In this document: positions 30,019-39,997 of the stretch, piece after piece
How the letters are laid out: the number at the start of each line of letters is the position of its first letter
How positions within the stretch are numbered: position 1 is the stretch's first letter
Origin: Candidatus Woesearchaeota archaeon
Lineage (GTDB): Archaea > Nanobdellota > Nanobdellia > Woesearchaeales > 21-14-0-10-32-9
Assembly: GCA_021736975.1 (NCBI GenBank)
Contig: JAIPET010000007.1
Span: forward strand, 1 to 57,212
Direction of reading: 5' to 3'
DNA length: 57,212 bases
The notes under the pieces: generated by a model
What the model was told of the DNA's origin: nothing
The model's database searches: none
The model's input: only the letters and a program-made list of their open reading frames with translations
Position numbers and translations under genes: made by a program

Positions 30019-31653
30019 ATGAAATTAAAAAATACAATATTAGGAATTCTAATCGTTTTAGCACTGCTAGTAACGGTAAGCTCATCAATGGCACTTACAA
30101 TAGATGCAATACCAGCACAAACAGCTAATGCAAACGAAGAATTCACATACCAAGTAACAACAGATTACCCAACATCAAATGTAACATTTGACGTATTAAC
30201 AAGTTTAGGAAGTATAAGTTCAACAGGACTATACAATTGGACACCAACAACAGCAGATGAAGGAGCAAAATCCGTAACAATATACGCAGAAAATAAAACA
30301 AATTCATCAGATAACGACACAGTAACATTCACAATAACTGTAAGTGTTGATGATGCATCCTTTTCAGCTCAAGACCCAGTATTAGGAAGCACAACACAAG
30401 ATAGAGGAGAAACAACATCATTAAGCTGGACAGTCACAAATCCAGGAGACGAACCAATCACAAACGTAGCAGTATCAACAGCAAATGTTGAAAGCAAATA
30501 CGTACTAAATGTAAGTCAAGACAAAACAACAATCGCAGCAGGAGAATCAATGATCGTAACCATCGACGCATACGTACCATGGGATAAAAACTCAGCAAGT
30601 GAAGATATTGGAGACATAACAATAAGTGGCACAGGAGCAACTACAATAACAAAAAAAATCTACATGGAAGCAGAATCAATGATTGATGTAACAGCAAAAT
30701 TCGAAGGAAGAACAGGAAATGACGAAAAAGCAGATAGCGACGAAACAATAACGCTTGATCCTTTTGACGACATCACACTGATAATCGAAGTAGAAAATAC
30801 ATACTCAGACAGAGATGATTTTACAGAAGACATCGATATGGATGTGGATATATTTGTAGATAGTAACGACATAGACGATTTAAATAACGAAGATGACTAT
30901 TTTAACAGTTTAAACGCAGGAGATAAAGATGACGTAACATTTTCATTCACATTAGATCCAAACGACATAGATTTTAAAGACGAACCATTTGACGTAGATA
31001 TCAAAGTAGAAGCAATAGATTCAGAAGGCGCACTACACACAAAAGAATTCACAGTAGAAATAGAACTAGACAGATCAACAAGAGATGTAAGATTCTCAAA
31101 TGTAGCAGTTTCAAAAACAGTCCTATCATGTGATGAAAAAAGTATAAGTGTTGATGCAACAATATTTAATGTCGGAACAAGAGACTTAGACGATGCAATG
31201 TTCAGAGTGACAGTTGATGGTCAAGACGGAAGAGCACTTCTAAAAGACTTAAAAATTGACGAAAATGAAGAAGAAGATTACAGATTAACCTTTGACTTCA
31301 ACAATAAATTAAAAGAAGGAACAACAATACTTAACGTATTTGCACACCCAGAAAATGACTTAGAAGAATGGACAGAATCAAAAGTATTTGAACTAACAGT
31401 ACTACCATGTTCAGGAACAGGAACAACAACAAATACAAACACAGGAACAACAACACCAAATACAGGAAGCACAACAGTCATCACAACAACACCAAAAGAC
31501 GACGTAACTGTAAGCGGACAACCTGTAAGCACAGCAACAGGAACAAGCATGTTTAGTGGAACAGGAACAGGATACCTAATAGGAATAGGAATTGTTGTAA
31601 TAATACTAATCGTACTAGTTGTTGTATTGTTAGTAGTAGTACTAAAAAAATAA
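30019..31653 (+). CDS. secreted cell-surface protein (Ig/CARDB-like, COG1361-type) with C-terminal TM
   Basis: Signal peptide, TVTNPGDEPITNVAVST, DRDDFTEDIDMDVDIFVDSNDIDDLNNEDDYF, Thr-rich stalk and C-terminal TM (YLIGIGIVVIILIVLVVVLLVVVLKK). Confidence 0.75.
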   Translation: MKLKNTILGILIVLALLVTVSSSMALTIDAIPAQTANANEEFTYQVTTDYPTSNVTFDVLTSLGSISSTGLYNWTPTTADEGAKSVTIYAENKTNSSDNDTVTFTITVSVDDASFSAQDPVLGSTTQDRGETTSLSWTVTNPGDEPITNVAVSTANVESKYVLNVSQDKTTIAAGESMIVTIDAYVPWDKNSASEDIGDITISGTGATTITKKIYMEAESMIDVTAKFEGRTGNDEKADSDETITLDPFDDITLIIEVENTYSDRDDFTEDIDMDVDIFVDSNDIDDLNNEDDYFNSLNAGDKDDVTFSFTLDPNDIDFKDEPFDVDIKVEAIDSEGALHTKEFTVEIELDRSTRDVRFSNVAVSKTVLSCDEKSISVDATIFNVGTRDLDDAMFRVTVDGQDGRALLKDLKIDENEEEDYRLTFDFNNKLKEGTTILNVFAHPENDLEEWTESKVFELTVLPCSGTGTTTNTNTGTTTPNTGSTTVITTTPKDDVTVSGQPVSTATGTSMFSGTGTGYLIGIGIVVIILIVLVVVLLVVVLKK

Positions 31654-31771
31654 ACCATTTTTTTATTTTATTTTTTTATTAATAAAATTCTAAAACGAAG
31701 ATTAAAATGAAAGAAATAACTTTATTTATGAAAAGAATAATAAAAACAAAATAACACCATCATAACAAAAG

Positions 31772-32359
31772 TTAAACTAATTTTTTAATAATATCTTTTT
31801 CAAATTTCTTAAGTAACTTTTGATTCTTCTTAAAACGATCATTAGCTTGTTTAACTAAAAATTTAATAAATTTTTCATCAACAAATAATTCCCCATTACT
31901 AGCAACAGGAACATCAATTTTATTATTAAAAATAATTTCGACCATGACCCTTTTATTAGATTCAGCAATAATACCACTATGCTTTAAACCAAGATCCCTA
32001 CAAACAACTAATAACTTCTTGGCACAAAAATTATCCCTACAAGCAATATGAAAAATAGGTGCCTCCTGACGAAACCACAAACTCTCAGAAGAAACAGACT
32101 TTAAAGCATACAAAATCTCAACATCCGTAACAACCCTGTGCTCAACAAAAAGCCAACCAGACTCATCCTTCCTACCAGACTCTGCTTCAAAAAACAAACT
32201 AATCCTACCACTACAAGAACTTGTAGTATAAAAATCATCTTTTGCATTAACAGCCTCAATAATAGGAATAGCCTCTAAATCCACATCCCCCTTAAAACTC
32301 TTATCAGGCTTATACAATTTTTCAAGCATCATCTTTTTAGTATGATCAAAAGCATCCAT
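31772..32359 (-). CDS. TYW3-like tRNA wybutosine-synthesis methyltransferase
   Basis: DDFYTTSSCSGRISLF, WLFVEHRV, LWFRQEAPIFHIACRD; start set at MDAFDHTKK. Confidence 0.85.
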   Translation of the reverse strand: MDAFDHTKKMMLEKLYKPDKSFKGDVDLEAIPIIEAVNAKDDFYTTSSCSGRISLFFEAESGRKDESGWLFVEHRVVTDVEILYALKSVSSESLWFRQEAPIFHIACRDNFCAKKLLVVCRDLGLKHSGIIAESNKRVMVEIIFNNKIDVPVASNGELFVDEKFIKFLVKQANDRFKKNQKLLKKFEKDIIKKLV

Positions 32360-32384
32360 AAAAATAAAAAAAACAAGTTTATTT

Positions 32385-32834
32385 TTAATTATTATGATTA
32401 TAAAAAAACATTTTATCAATTTTGTCGTTTAAAATAACCACGCCTTCTTTTTTAAGCAAAACCTTTTTTTTATCTAAACCAGAAGCAAAACCACCAAGAG
32501 AACCATCGCTAGAAATAACTCTATGACAAGGAACACTAGGTGCAAAAGGATTCTTATTCATAAATTGACCGATAGCGCGATATGCTTTACTTCCAACGCG
32601 ATTTGCAAGTTCCTTATACGTTGTAACTTTACCCTTAGGAACCGCTAAAAGAGCAACATAAATTTTCTGTTTAAAAGTAGGAGATAATTTCTTTATATCA
32701 TCAATAGATAAATCCAACTTATTCAAATTAAGAATCTTGCAAAAAAACAATTTACTTTCATCATCATAAAATTTAGTTTTAAACTTCTTTTCTGCAAATA
32801 ACCAAACTGAATCAACCATAATAAAATAAAACAA
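32385..32834 (-). CDS. ogt: methylated-DNA-[protein]-cysteine S-methyltransferase
   Basis: VPKGKVTTYKELANRVG, PSVPCHRVISSDGSLGGFASG. Confidence 0.93.
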   Translation of the reverse strand: MFYFIMVDSVWLFAEKKFKTKFYDDESKLFFCKILNLNKLDLSIDDIKKLSPTFKQKIYVALLAVPKGKVTTYKELANRVGSKAYRAIGQFMNKNPFAPSVPCHRVISSDGSLGGFASGLDKKKVLLKKEGVVILNDKIDKMFFYNHNN

Positions 32835-32858
32835 AGATCATTTTAATAATTTATTAAA

Positions 32859-33656
32859 TTACTTTTTAATGAACTTTTGCATAGCATTCACAAAATCGTT
32901 CGCTTCTTTGAAATACTTTTCAAACTCCTCACCAGAAACTTCCTGCTTTTTACCATGAATAATATCTTTAGAAAGCGTAAAGAATTTTCTAGCAGTTTTA
33001 ACATACTTTGCATCAATTAATTTTTTACTTACAAGTTTTTCATCAATTAAATCAGCAACATGCTCAGGACTAGGAGGAATCTCATTAATACTCATAAGTG
33101 CAGCATGAGCACTATCAATAACCGCCCAATATAAATCTATACAACCTTGAGCTTGCCTACTTCTTGCAGCTTTAATACTTCTAGGAGCCCTATTAAAATA
33201 AGACCAAAGAGCTTCAGAACTAGGTTTAATTCTACCTTGATGTAAAAGTAATTGCATAGGATCAAAAAAACCAGTGTCAATAAGAGCATAACCATCCCTT
33301 AAAATATTCATAGCAATAGGATCCCCATTACGAATATATTCCCAAAAAGAAGTAAATTTCATACTAGTAACATGAATTTTAGGGCTTGTTTTTCTAATAA
33401 TATTATCAATAATAATCCTATAAGCTTGAACCATTTCTTTAGTAAGTCTTAAAGTAACATCATCAATTATCAATAAAATATCAATATCATGAGAATCTTC
33501 TTTTTTTCTTGCAGCACTACCAAACAAAACAACTGCTTTTAACAAATCTTTTAACTCAACATGAGCATTTTTAGCAAATCTATAAGCAATATCTAAAGCA
33601 TACTTAGAATAATTATTTTTCTCCTCATGACTCCTTTTATGAACACTAAAATCCAA
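32859..33656 (-). CDS. fused nucleotidyltransferase (MNT) + HEPN-like protein
   Basis: VVLFGSAARKKEDSHDIDILLIID (pol beta-type NTase); C-terminal helical region with RQAQGCIDLYWAVIDSAHAALMS. Confidence 0.7.
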   Translation of the reverse strand: MDFSVHKRSHEEKNNYSKYALDIAYRFAKNAHVELKDLLKAVVLFGSAARKKEDSHDIDILLIIDDVTLRLTKEMVQAYRIIIDNIIRKTSPKIHVTSMKFTSFWEYIRNGDPIAMNILRDGYALIDTGFFDPMQLLLHQGRIKPSSEALWSYFNRAPRSIKAARSRQAQGCIDLYWAVIDSAHAALMSINEIPPSPEHVADLIDEKLVSKKLIDAKYVKTARKFFTLSKDIIHGKKQEVSGEEFEKYFKEANDFVNAMQKFIKK

Positions 33657-33791
33657 TTACTCACCCCTTTTACCTAATATGAATATTAATGATTTATATA
33701 CTTTACCAAAAATTGACAATTTTGAATTTAGTCAATGAAATGAAAACCCTATAATAAAAAAATATATAATATCTAAAAGAAACTAAAAGAA

Positions 33792-34274
33792 ATGACAAAA
33801 TCAGAGAATAATATAGATCAATTGAAACAAGAAGCAAGAAATATGAGCAAATATTATTATAAAGGATTTGGAAATAGACTTCAAGGAATACTAGGTTCAA
33901 CTGTAAATTATATAGAAAACATAAATTCCGAAGAGAACCTCCACAAAATAAAAAAACAATTAACTCAAATCAAAAAAAGTTATGAAAAAATCCCCTTTGA
34001 AAATCTCCTAAAGAACAAAAACTACAAACCATTATTTGAAACGCAAAAATTATTAACCAACGCAACAATAGAACTAGACTTAATAATTCACAAAAATAAA
34101 ACAAATATCACAAATCTAACAAATACACTAGAACGTATAACGAACGAAGGAGAAATTTACAGAACAACACTTAAAGAAATAATATCAATAATCAACAATA
34201 CAAATATACATGAACCATTTGAAATAAAATTATATGATTACGAAGGAAACAAATGGTCGACAAAAGACATATAA
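33792..34274 (+). CDS. hypothetical protein
   Basis: ORF only. Confidence 0.5.
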   Translation: MTKSENNIDQLKQEARNMSKYYYKGFGNRLQGILGSTVNYIENINSEENLHKIKKQLTQIKKSYEKIPFENLLKNKNYKPLFETQKLLTNATIELDLIIHKNKTNITNLTNTLERITNEGEIYRTTLKEIISIINNTNIHEPFEIKLYDYEGNKWSTKDI

Positions 34275-34289
34275 AAAGAAACAAAAAAA

Positions 34290-36299
34290 TCACTCAAGCG
34301 GAACATCAGACCAAGGCCTCCAATCATTACTTGGAACGTAAGGCCCTGCAATAAAATACCCTGGTTGATTATAACCTAATTGAGCATTCCTAACTTTATT
34401 GAATCTTTGCCTCCTATTAACGCCATAAATAGGACTACCTATTAATTCCAAAGTATCAGGAACCTCTCTTGAAATATTATAAGAACCAGGCTCCACAGTA
34501 ATATCTTTAACACCATTCTTCTCCATAATTTTCAAAAATTCTTTCATAGGAATATTTCCTTGACCAGGACTTAAATGTTCATCATCATAACCAAAATTAT
34601 CTGCGATATGAATATGCCCAACATATTTTTCTTTAGTTAATTTATCAGCCCAATGAAGCATCCATTTATCAAAACGCTTATCCCTCTCCTCAGGAGTCTC
34701 TCCATCCTCAGCTTGAAAATGAGATCTAAATAAATTAAGATGGCCGATATCTAAAGTTCCTTTAATATGTGTTTTTGCAAGATCCTCAGCTTCTTTTTTA
34801 CTATGACCCTCCTTAGTTAAACGTTCAACCATTTTAGTTCTAGATGCTTTAATCAAATTCATATATTCTTCAGGATGACTACCATAAAAACGCGCATCCC
34901 AATTCTCAGGAGCAACAAAAATAGGATCCTCTAAACCATATTTATCCTTATTAGCATTATATTTTCTCATAGCCTCCATAGCAGCAGCAGAAACAGTTTC
35001 AGCAGTTTTTTGAACGCCATATTCTTCAACCGTCTTTAATCGTCTAGCCCTTTTTTTAAATTCCTCAGCCTGAGCATCAGCAGTAGCGGAAGATTCATGA
35101 ATATGCCTTAAACTATTCTCTGCTAATCTCATTCTTTGCTTAAATAATTTTTCAGCATCATCACCAGGTTCAGTAAATTCTTGAGGAGAAACACCAAGAA
35201 TAGATCTTAATTTCCATTGATCTTCCTTCGGCGTATTTTTTTTAGCAGCCTCATAAGCATCCCATTTTCTTTTATACTCATTATATGCTCTTTGACTCTC
35301 ACCATACCTCATACCATGATAAAGAGAATTACCTAAAGCTTGAGCAGCTTGATTTTCCATCTGCGTTCTAGCAAATAATTCTTCAGGAGTAATCTTTGTA
35401 TCATGCTCTTTATTATAATTATCTGCTTCTTCCACAAGGTTATTCCAAGTTAATTGTTGAATTTCAAAATGATTCGTCTTATCATTATATTTAGGAACCC
35501 TATCCATCAACCTATCAACATCAGCATTTTTTGCAATATAATTCCCATCAATATCAACCCAATCATCATCTCTTAAAATATGACCATTAGAATCTTTTTT
35601 ACCAACAATATTTTTTTCTTTAGCAGTAATATAAACAGGCCTATAAACATCCTGATCCTTACTAACACCAGCTACAAACTGACCAGTTTTAGTATCAACA
35701 ACATATTTAGTTGCCTTATCTTCTTCCTCTTCATAAGATCTAAACATAGCATTTCCTACTTGAGAATCCTTAACTTCAGTCATAGGCCTTTGCCATTCTT
35801 GAAAATGAAAAACAATCGCTCCGCCCTTAGTAGCAGTTGCTGCAAAATCAATAGCTTTCTTAATCTCATTCATAACCTGCTCTCTTGCCTCACCTTTAAA
35901 TCCATCATTAGTAAATCCTGCAAGACTTTGACTATGAACGCCTGCATGAGTACTAGTTTTAATTTTATTTTGCTCTAATAACTCCCTAATATCTCTTCTC
36001 TCCGCATTTCCAAAACTCTCAGGAGTTGGCTGCTGACTATTACCCTTACCTTGACCAATAAAAGAAAATTCTATTCGCCTATTACCCTCTCTAATTCTCG
36101 CTTTTAAAGATTCCAAAGTATTGCCCATAGGATTAGTAGTAGTACCAATTTCTTCATGCGTAAAATTAAGAGCATCATCCGGAACAACATAATTACCCTC
36201 TTCATCAGTTTCAGTTTCTTTACTAGAATCAAAAAAAGGACCTTTATCTGAAAAGCCATCCACATCACTAAAATAATCATCATTTTGTCCAAATTGCAT
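34290..36299 (-). CDS. endonuclease IV/sugar isomerase-like TIM-barrel with large internal insertion
   Basis: STHAGVHSQSL; GAIVFHFQEW; LDIGHLNLFRSH; VGHIHIADNFGYDDEHLSPGQGNIPMKEFL; ITVEPG. Confidence 0.65.
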   Translation of the reverse strand: MQFGQNDDYFSDVDGFSDKGPFFDSSKETETDEEGNYVVPDDALNFTHEEIGTTTNPMGNTLESLKARIREGNRRIEFSFIGQGKGNSQQPTPESFGNAERRDIRELLEQNKIKTSTHAGVHSQSLAGFTNDGFKGEAREQVMNEIKKAIDFAATATKGGAIVFHFQEWQRPMTEVKDSQVGNAMFRSYEEEEDKATKYVVDTKTGQFVAGVSKDQDVYRPVYITAKEKNIVGKKDSNGHILRDDDWVDIDGNYIAKNADVDRLMDRVPKYNDKTNHFEIQQLTWNNLVEEADNYNKEHDTKITPEELFARTQMENQAAQALGNSLYHGMRYGESQRAYNEYKRKWDAYEAAKKNTPKEDQWKLRSILGVSPQEFTEPGDDAEKLFKQRMRLAENSLRHIHESSATADAQAEEFKKRARRLKTVEEYGVQKTAETVSAAAMEAMRKYNANKDKYGLEDPIFVAPENWDARFYGSHPEEYMNLIKASRTKMVERLTKEGHSKKEAEDLAKTHIKGTLDIGHLNLFRSHFQAEDGETPEERDKRFDKWMLHWADKLTKEKYVGHIHIADNFGYDDEHLSPGQGNIPMKEFLKIMEKNGVKDITVEPGSYNISREVPDTLELIGSPIYGVNRRQRFNKVRNAQLGYNQPGYFIAGPYVPSNDWRPWSDVPLE

Positions 36300-36316
36300 A
36301 TATTACACCATCACAC

Positions 36317-36823
36317 TCATTTTTGAAAATCATTCATTAACTTTTGCATTCTCGCCAAATAATTATCAGGATCTTTCTTTTTAGCATAAGAATCCTCAAT
36401 ATTAAACTCAGTTAATTTATTACTTAAAGTTGAAATAAAATTAATTTCTGTCTGAGACGCATAACCTCTTTGTGCCTTCTCAATCAAATCTTTAAACTTA
36501 TGATACGAATCCCTATTTGCTAACTCATAAACATTTTTTTTATTAATACCTGAATAATCATCAGAAAAAACAGTGTTAGTATTTGATTTTTGATCAGAAA
36601 CTTCTTCATCAATCGTCAAATTTTTTTTCTTTTTATCCTCTTCTCTAAAAATATTTTCTTCCTCTTCTCTTAAAGCCCTTAAAGTTTCATTAATTTCTTT
36701 TTTTATTTCTTCAGATTCTTCATCTATTTTTTTCTTAAGATCATCTAATTCTTTTTTCTTTTCATCTTCCTTAACTTTCAAAATCTTAAGTCTTTCTGAA
36801 AGTGACAAATTTTCTTCAACCAT
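36317..36823 (-). CDS. coiled-coil hypothetical protein
   Basis: ORF; charged helical repeats. Confidence 0.55.
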   Translation of the reverse strand: MVEENLSLSERLKILKVKEDEKKKELDDLKKKIDEESEEIKKEINETLRALREEEENIFREEDKKKKNLTIDEEVSDQKSNTNTVFSDDYSGINKKNVYELANRDSYHKFKDLIEKAQRGYASQTEINFISTLSNKLTEFNIEDSYAKKKDPDNYLARMQKLMNDFQK

Positions 36824-36856
36824 TTTTTATATATCAAATTTTATCTTTTTAATAAT

Positions 36857-38407
36857 TTACCACGAAAGTAAACCATGAGCTTTTTTATAATTATTATAAA
36901 CCATCCACATAGCAATTGTAGCACCCTTTAGTGCTTTCTTAGGATCTCCTTTAGATTTAGAGCCCCCAGAACTTTTTTTACTAAATAATCCTGAAGGAAT
37001 CATTAATGAAAAAATATCTCCAAAACCCTTAGCGACATCCACAAATGGATCAAAAACAGTACCGCCAGATCCAATTGGTTTAAAAGTTTCTTTTTGACCT
37101 TTCTTAGGTTTAACTTCTTCCTCAATAGTGCCTTCTGCTTCTTTAATATATTGATCAAGATCACTGCCAAGCATTTCCATAGCTGCTTTAAGTTGATCAT
37201 CAACTAAAGACAATAATTCCAAATCCTCATAATCCCTCATTTTCTTATACATCTTAATCTGATCATCAGTCCAAGCATAAGCCCTTAAAGTCATAATACC
37301 TCTCCCAACGTGAATCGGACCTTGATAATTTTCTTGCCTATATTGCATCGTAGGACGAGTATTAAACTCATAACTCATCAAAACAACAGAATTCATATTA
37401 GTTTTAGGCAAAGGCTTATACGCAATATTTTCAATTTCAATATTACTAGATTCAAAACTTGAAACAAGCTCAGGACTATCTAATTTTTCTTCATTCATAG
37501 TTAATCTCTTAATATGTCTAAGATAAGGCTTAACCCAACCAATATAAGTTTTAATTACAAGATAATGTTGCCTTAAATACTTTATTTGAAATTTTCTTCT
37601 AGCTTTTAATTCAATTTCTGTCTTTTCTTTCCAAACAATAAATTGATACATTTTTCTTTTTAAAACAGCTTTAACATTTTTATTAACGGATAAAGAATCC
37701 ACCATACCATCAATCTTATCAGTACTATAAATCGTAGTATTAAAAAATAAATCAGGCAAAACAGAATAACCAACTTGATTTGCTAAATGATAAATACTAC
37801 CAGGCTGAACTTGACCACCTTTATTTTCAGCAAAATCTGCAAAAAAACCTTTAAGAGTTGCATCAGCACTCTTAGTTTTTTTCCATTCATCATAAGGCTG
37901 AAGTCTTTCATCAATATTTCTTAATTCTCTAACTATTTGAAACAAAGTTTTAACAAGCTCAGAAATTCCTCTTAAAAAACCAGATGCTCTATCTTCTTGA
38001 ATACTTAACCTGTATTGTGACTGACCAAAAAAAGCACTGTTTTCAGAAGCAGAAAAAATATCAGTAACCTTAAGCATAAAAGGAAAACCAGCATCTTGTC
38101 TGATATGCCCAATAGACCAATAATACATTTCCTCCATAGACAAATTAAATGCTTCATGAACTAATTTAAGTCTCCAACCAGGTTTTGGAAATCTAGTCGA
38201 ATAATATTGATTATTCCAAGAAAGATTTGCTTCTTCATCAATTTCTTGTTCAGCATGAGCTTCATAATAATTATCAGGATCCTTTTCACTCTTAGGATTA
38301 GGCACATAATAACCTTTTTTCTCATCAAATTTATAATATTGCCCACCTTTATCATTAATAAATCCATACTTTACAAGCAATTGTGCATCCGTAAGCGTTT
38401 TTTTCAT
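36857..38407 (-). CDS. hypothetical protein, same operon as TIM-barrel protein
   Basis: Long ORF, co-oriented with close spacing. Confidence 0.6.
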   Translation of the reverse strand: MKKTLTDAQLLVKYGFINDKGGQYYKFDEKKGYYVPNPKSEKDPDNYYEAHAEQEIDEEANLSWNNQYYSTRFPKPGWRLKLVHEAFNLSMEEMYYWSIGHIRQDAGFPFMLKVTDIFSASENSAFFGQSQYRLSIQEDRASGFLRGISELVKTLFQIVRELRNIDERLQPYDEWKKTKSADATLKGFFADFAENKGGQVQPGSIYHLANQVGYSVLPDLFFNTTIYSTDKIDGMVDSLSVNKNVKAVLKRKMYQFIVWKEKTEIELKARRKFQIKYLRQHYLVIKTYIGWVKPYLRHIKRLTMNEEKLDSPELVSSFESSNIEIENIAYKPLPKTNMNSVVLMSYEFNTRPTMQYRQENYQGPIHVGRGIMTLRAYAWTDDQIKMYKKMRDYEDLELLSLVDDQLKAAMEMLGSDLDQYIKEAEGTIEEEVKPKKGQKETFKPIGSGGTVFDPFVDVAKGFGDIFSLMIPSGLFSKKSSGGSKSKGDPKKALKGATIAMWMVYNNYKKAHGLLSW

Positions 38408-38474
38408 AAAAATCCCCTTTTTATATAAACAGTAAGAAAATCGATTTCATACTATATAAACTTTTTGAAGAATA

Positions 38475-38597
38475 GGTCTTGTCCAGAAAGGTATGGAAAT
38501 GTATACTGGAGCACGGCACATCCTATGCATTCTCTTCAAGAATGCATGTGCCTCAATGGGCGCCAGTATACAAAATGCTGTTATTTTGGACAAGACC
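38475..38597. mobile_element. Element A: 123-bp MITE-like element with perfect 8-bp target duplication
   Basis: TIR GGTCTTGTCCA...TGGACAAGACC, inner GTATACTGG...CCAGTATAC, core GGCACAT..GCATTC-tcttcaa-GAATGCATGTGCC; GAAGAATA at 38467-38474 and 38598-38605. Confidence 0.88.
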
Positions 38598-38606
38598 GAA
38601 GAATAA

Positions 38607-38756
38607 GGCTAATATGAAACCCTTCTTTTTTTGTATTAGGAATTACTATTTTTAACTCTGTAAAAAACAAAAAACCAATATTTGCACCTATTTGCTGTAC
38701 AAAATGTAACTATTTCAAATTAACTTCAAAGCAATACCAAGGGTTTCATATTACCC
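38607..38756. mobile_element. Element B copy 2: 150-bp, same orientation as copy 1
   Basis: GGCTAATATGAAACCCTT...AAGGGTTTCATATTACCC; near-identical to 20322-20471 over its length; flanks gaagaataa/aaaaaataa (7/9). Confidence 0.82.
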
Positions 38757-38834
38757 AAAAAATAATGTTAAAAAAAACTCTATAATAATCTCTAAATAAA
38801 AACGAAAAACAAAGAATAAAACAAAAGAAAAGTT

Positions 38835-39089
38835 CTATTTAACTTTATGCGATATTAAAAGAACATTACCAGTTAATTTAGTTGAATAAATATGAGCATT
38901 CTTAATATTTTCTAAAATCAAATCTTTAGCAGACTTTCTATCATTAGAATCGATGAAACTCTTTAAAAATTTCACTTTAACATCTTTTTTTACAGAAAGA
39001 TTTTTTTGAATCTCAACAAAAGTATTTTGAGAAATACCATTTTTCCCAACATTAATTTGAACAACCACATTCGAATTTATTTTTTTCAT
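38835..39089 (-). CDS. YhbY-type CRM-domain RNA-binding protein
   Basis: VQINVGKNGISQNTFVEIQKNLSVKKDVKVKFLKS ... LTGNVLLISHK. Confidence 0.75.
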   Translation of the reverse strand: MKKINSNVVVQINVGKNGISQNTFVEIQKNLSVKKDVKVKFLKSFIDSNDRKSAKDLILENIKNAHIYSTKLTGNVLLISHKVK

Positions 39090-39997
39090 TTTTTAACCTC
39101 TTTTAAATTTAAAGCAAAACTACCTGAAGGAAGAGCAGAAAGCAAATCATCATTAGAATGTAATTTGAACTTTTTCATCAAAATTTTTGAAACTTCACCT
39201 TTTTTCAAATTTCCTTGTTTTACAACAACAAAATCCACGCACCTTTTTTTAACAGCAGATGGAGGCCCACCCATAATAACTTTATTATTCTCCGCATCCA
39301 AAAAATAACCCACACATAAATCCATGACAGGATTATAAAATTTCTTTTTACCCCTAATCATAAAAGCACCTTTAGCAATAAATTCACCAGAATTAGCTTC
39401 TTTTGAAACTTGATCAAGAGAAACTTCAAAAACTTCTGAAGTCCTAGTATTAATAGACCAAGCCTTACTAAAAACAGCAGTATAAACAGCGGCTTCAATT
39501 TTAGTTGTTTCAGGAATAATTAATTTATCAGGATTTTTAATAACAACAAAAGGACTACCCGAAGATTCAGTATGAAATATAGAATCCTCAGAATTCGCAT
39601 GCTTTTTAATTATAATCTCATTTGAATTTGCATCCCTACCACCAATAACTAAAAAACCATCACTTGAAAAAAACCATCTGAACTTTTCATACCATTCTTT
39701 CTTTCTAGAAAGCTCACTCTTTTTCTTATTTTCATTTTCAATCTTTATAGAAGCAGACAACTCTTCCTTTCTAAATAATTCTTTAGAAACATCTAATGCT
39801 TTCTTAGCACCTTCAAGCTTTTTTTTTGCTTTTTTTGATTTATCAAAATAAATAGAAGCATTTTCATCCACATTCTTATTAATATCTAAGGAAATATCCA
39901 TTCTATAAATAAATAAACTACACCCATAAATAAAATTAACTATTTTAAACAAAAAAAAATAACACAAACAAATAAAAAAAATTATTAATCTGTACAA
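39086..39997 (-). CDS. stand-alone coiled-coil + NFACT-R domain protein (Rqc2/RqcH/NEMF C-terminal module)
   Basis: KKEWYEKFRWFFSSDGFLVIGGRDANSNEIIIKKH; ALPSGSFAL; lacks NFACT-N/HhH; ATGA overlap with YhbY-like gene. Confidence 0.8.
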   Translation of the reverse strand: MYRLIIFFICLCYFFLFKIVNFIYGCSLFIYRMDISLDINKNVDENASIYFDKSKKAKKKLEGAKKALDVSKELFRKEELSASIKIENENKKKSELSRKKEWYEKFRWFFSSDGFLVIGGRDANSNEIIIKKHANSEDSIFHTESSGSPFVVIKNPDKLIIPETTKIEAAVYTAVFSKAWSINTRTSEVFEVSLDQVSKEANSGEFIAKGAFMIRGKKKFYNPVMDLCVGYFLDAENNKVIMGGPPSAVKKRCVDFVVVKQGNLKKGEVSKILMKKFKLHSNDDLLSALPSGSFALNLKEVKK

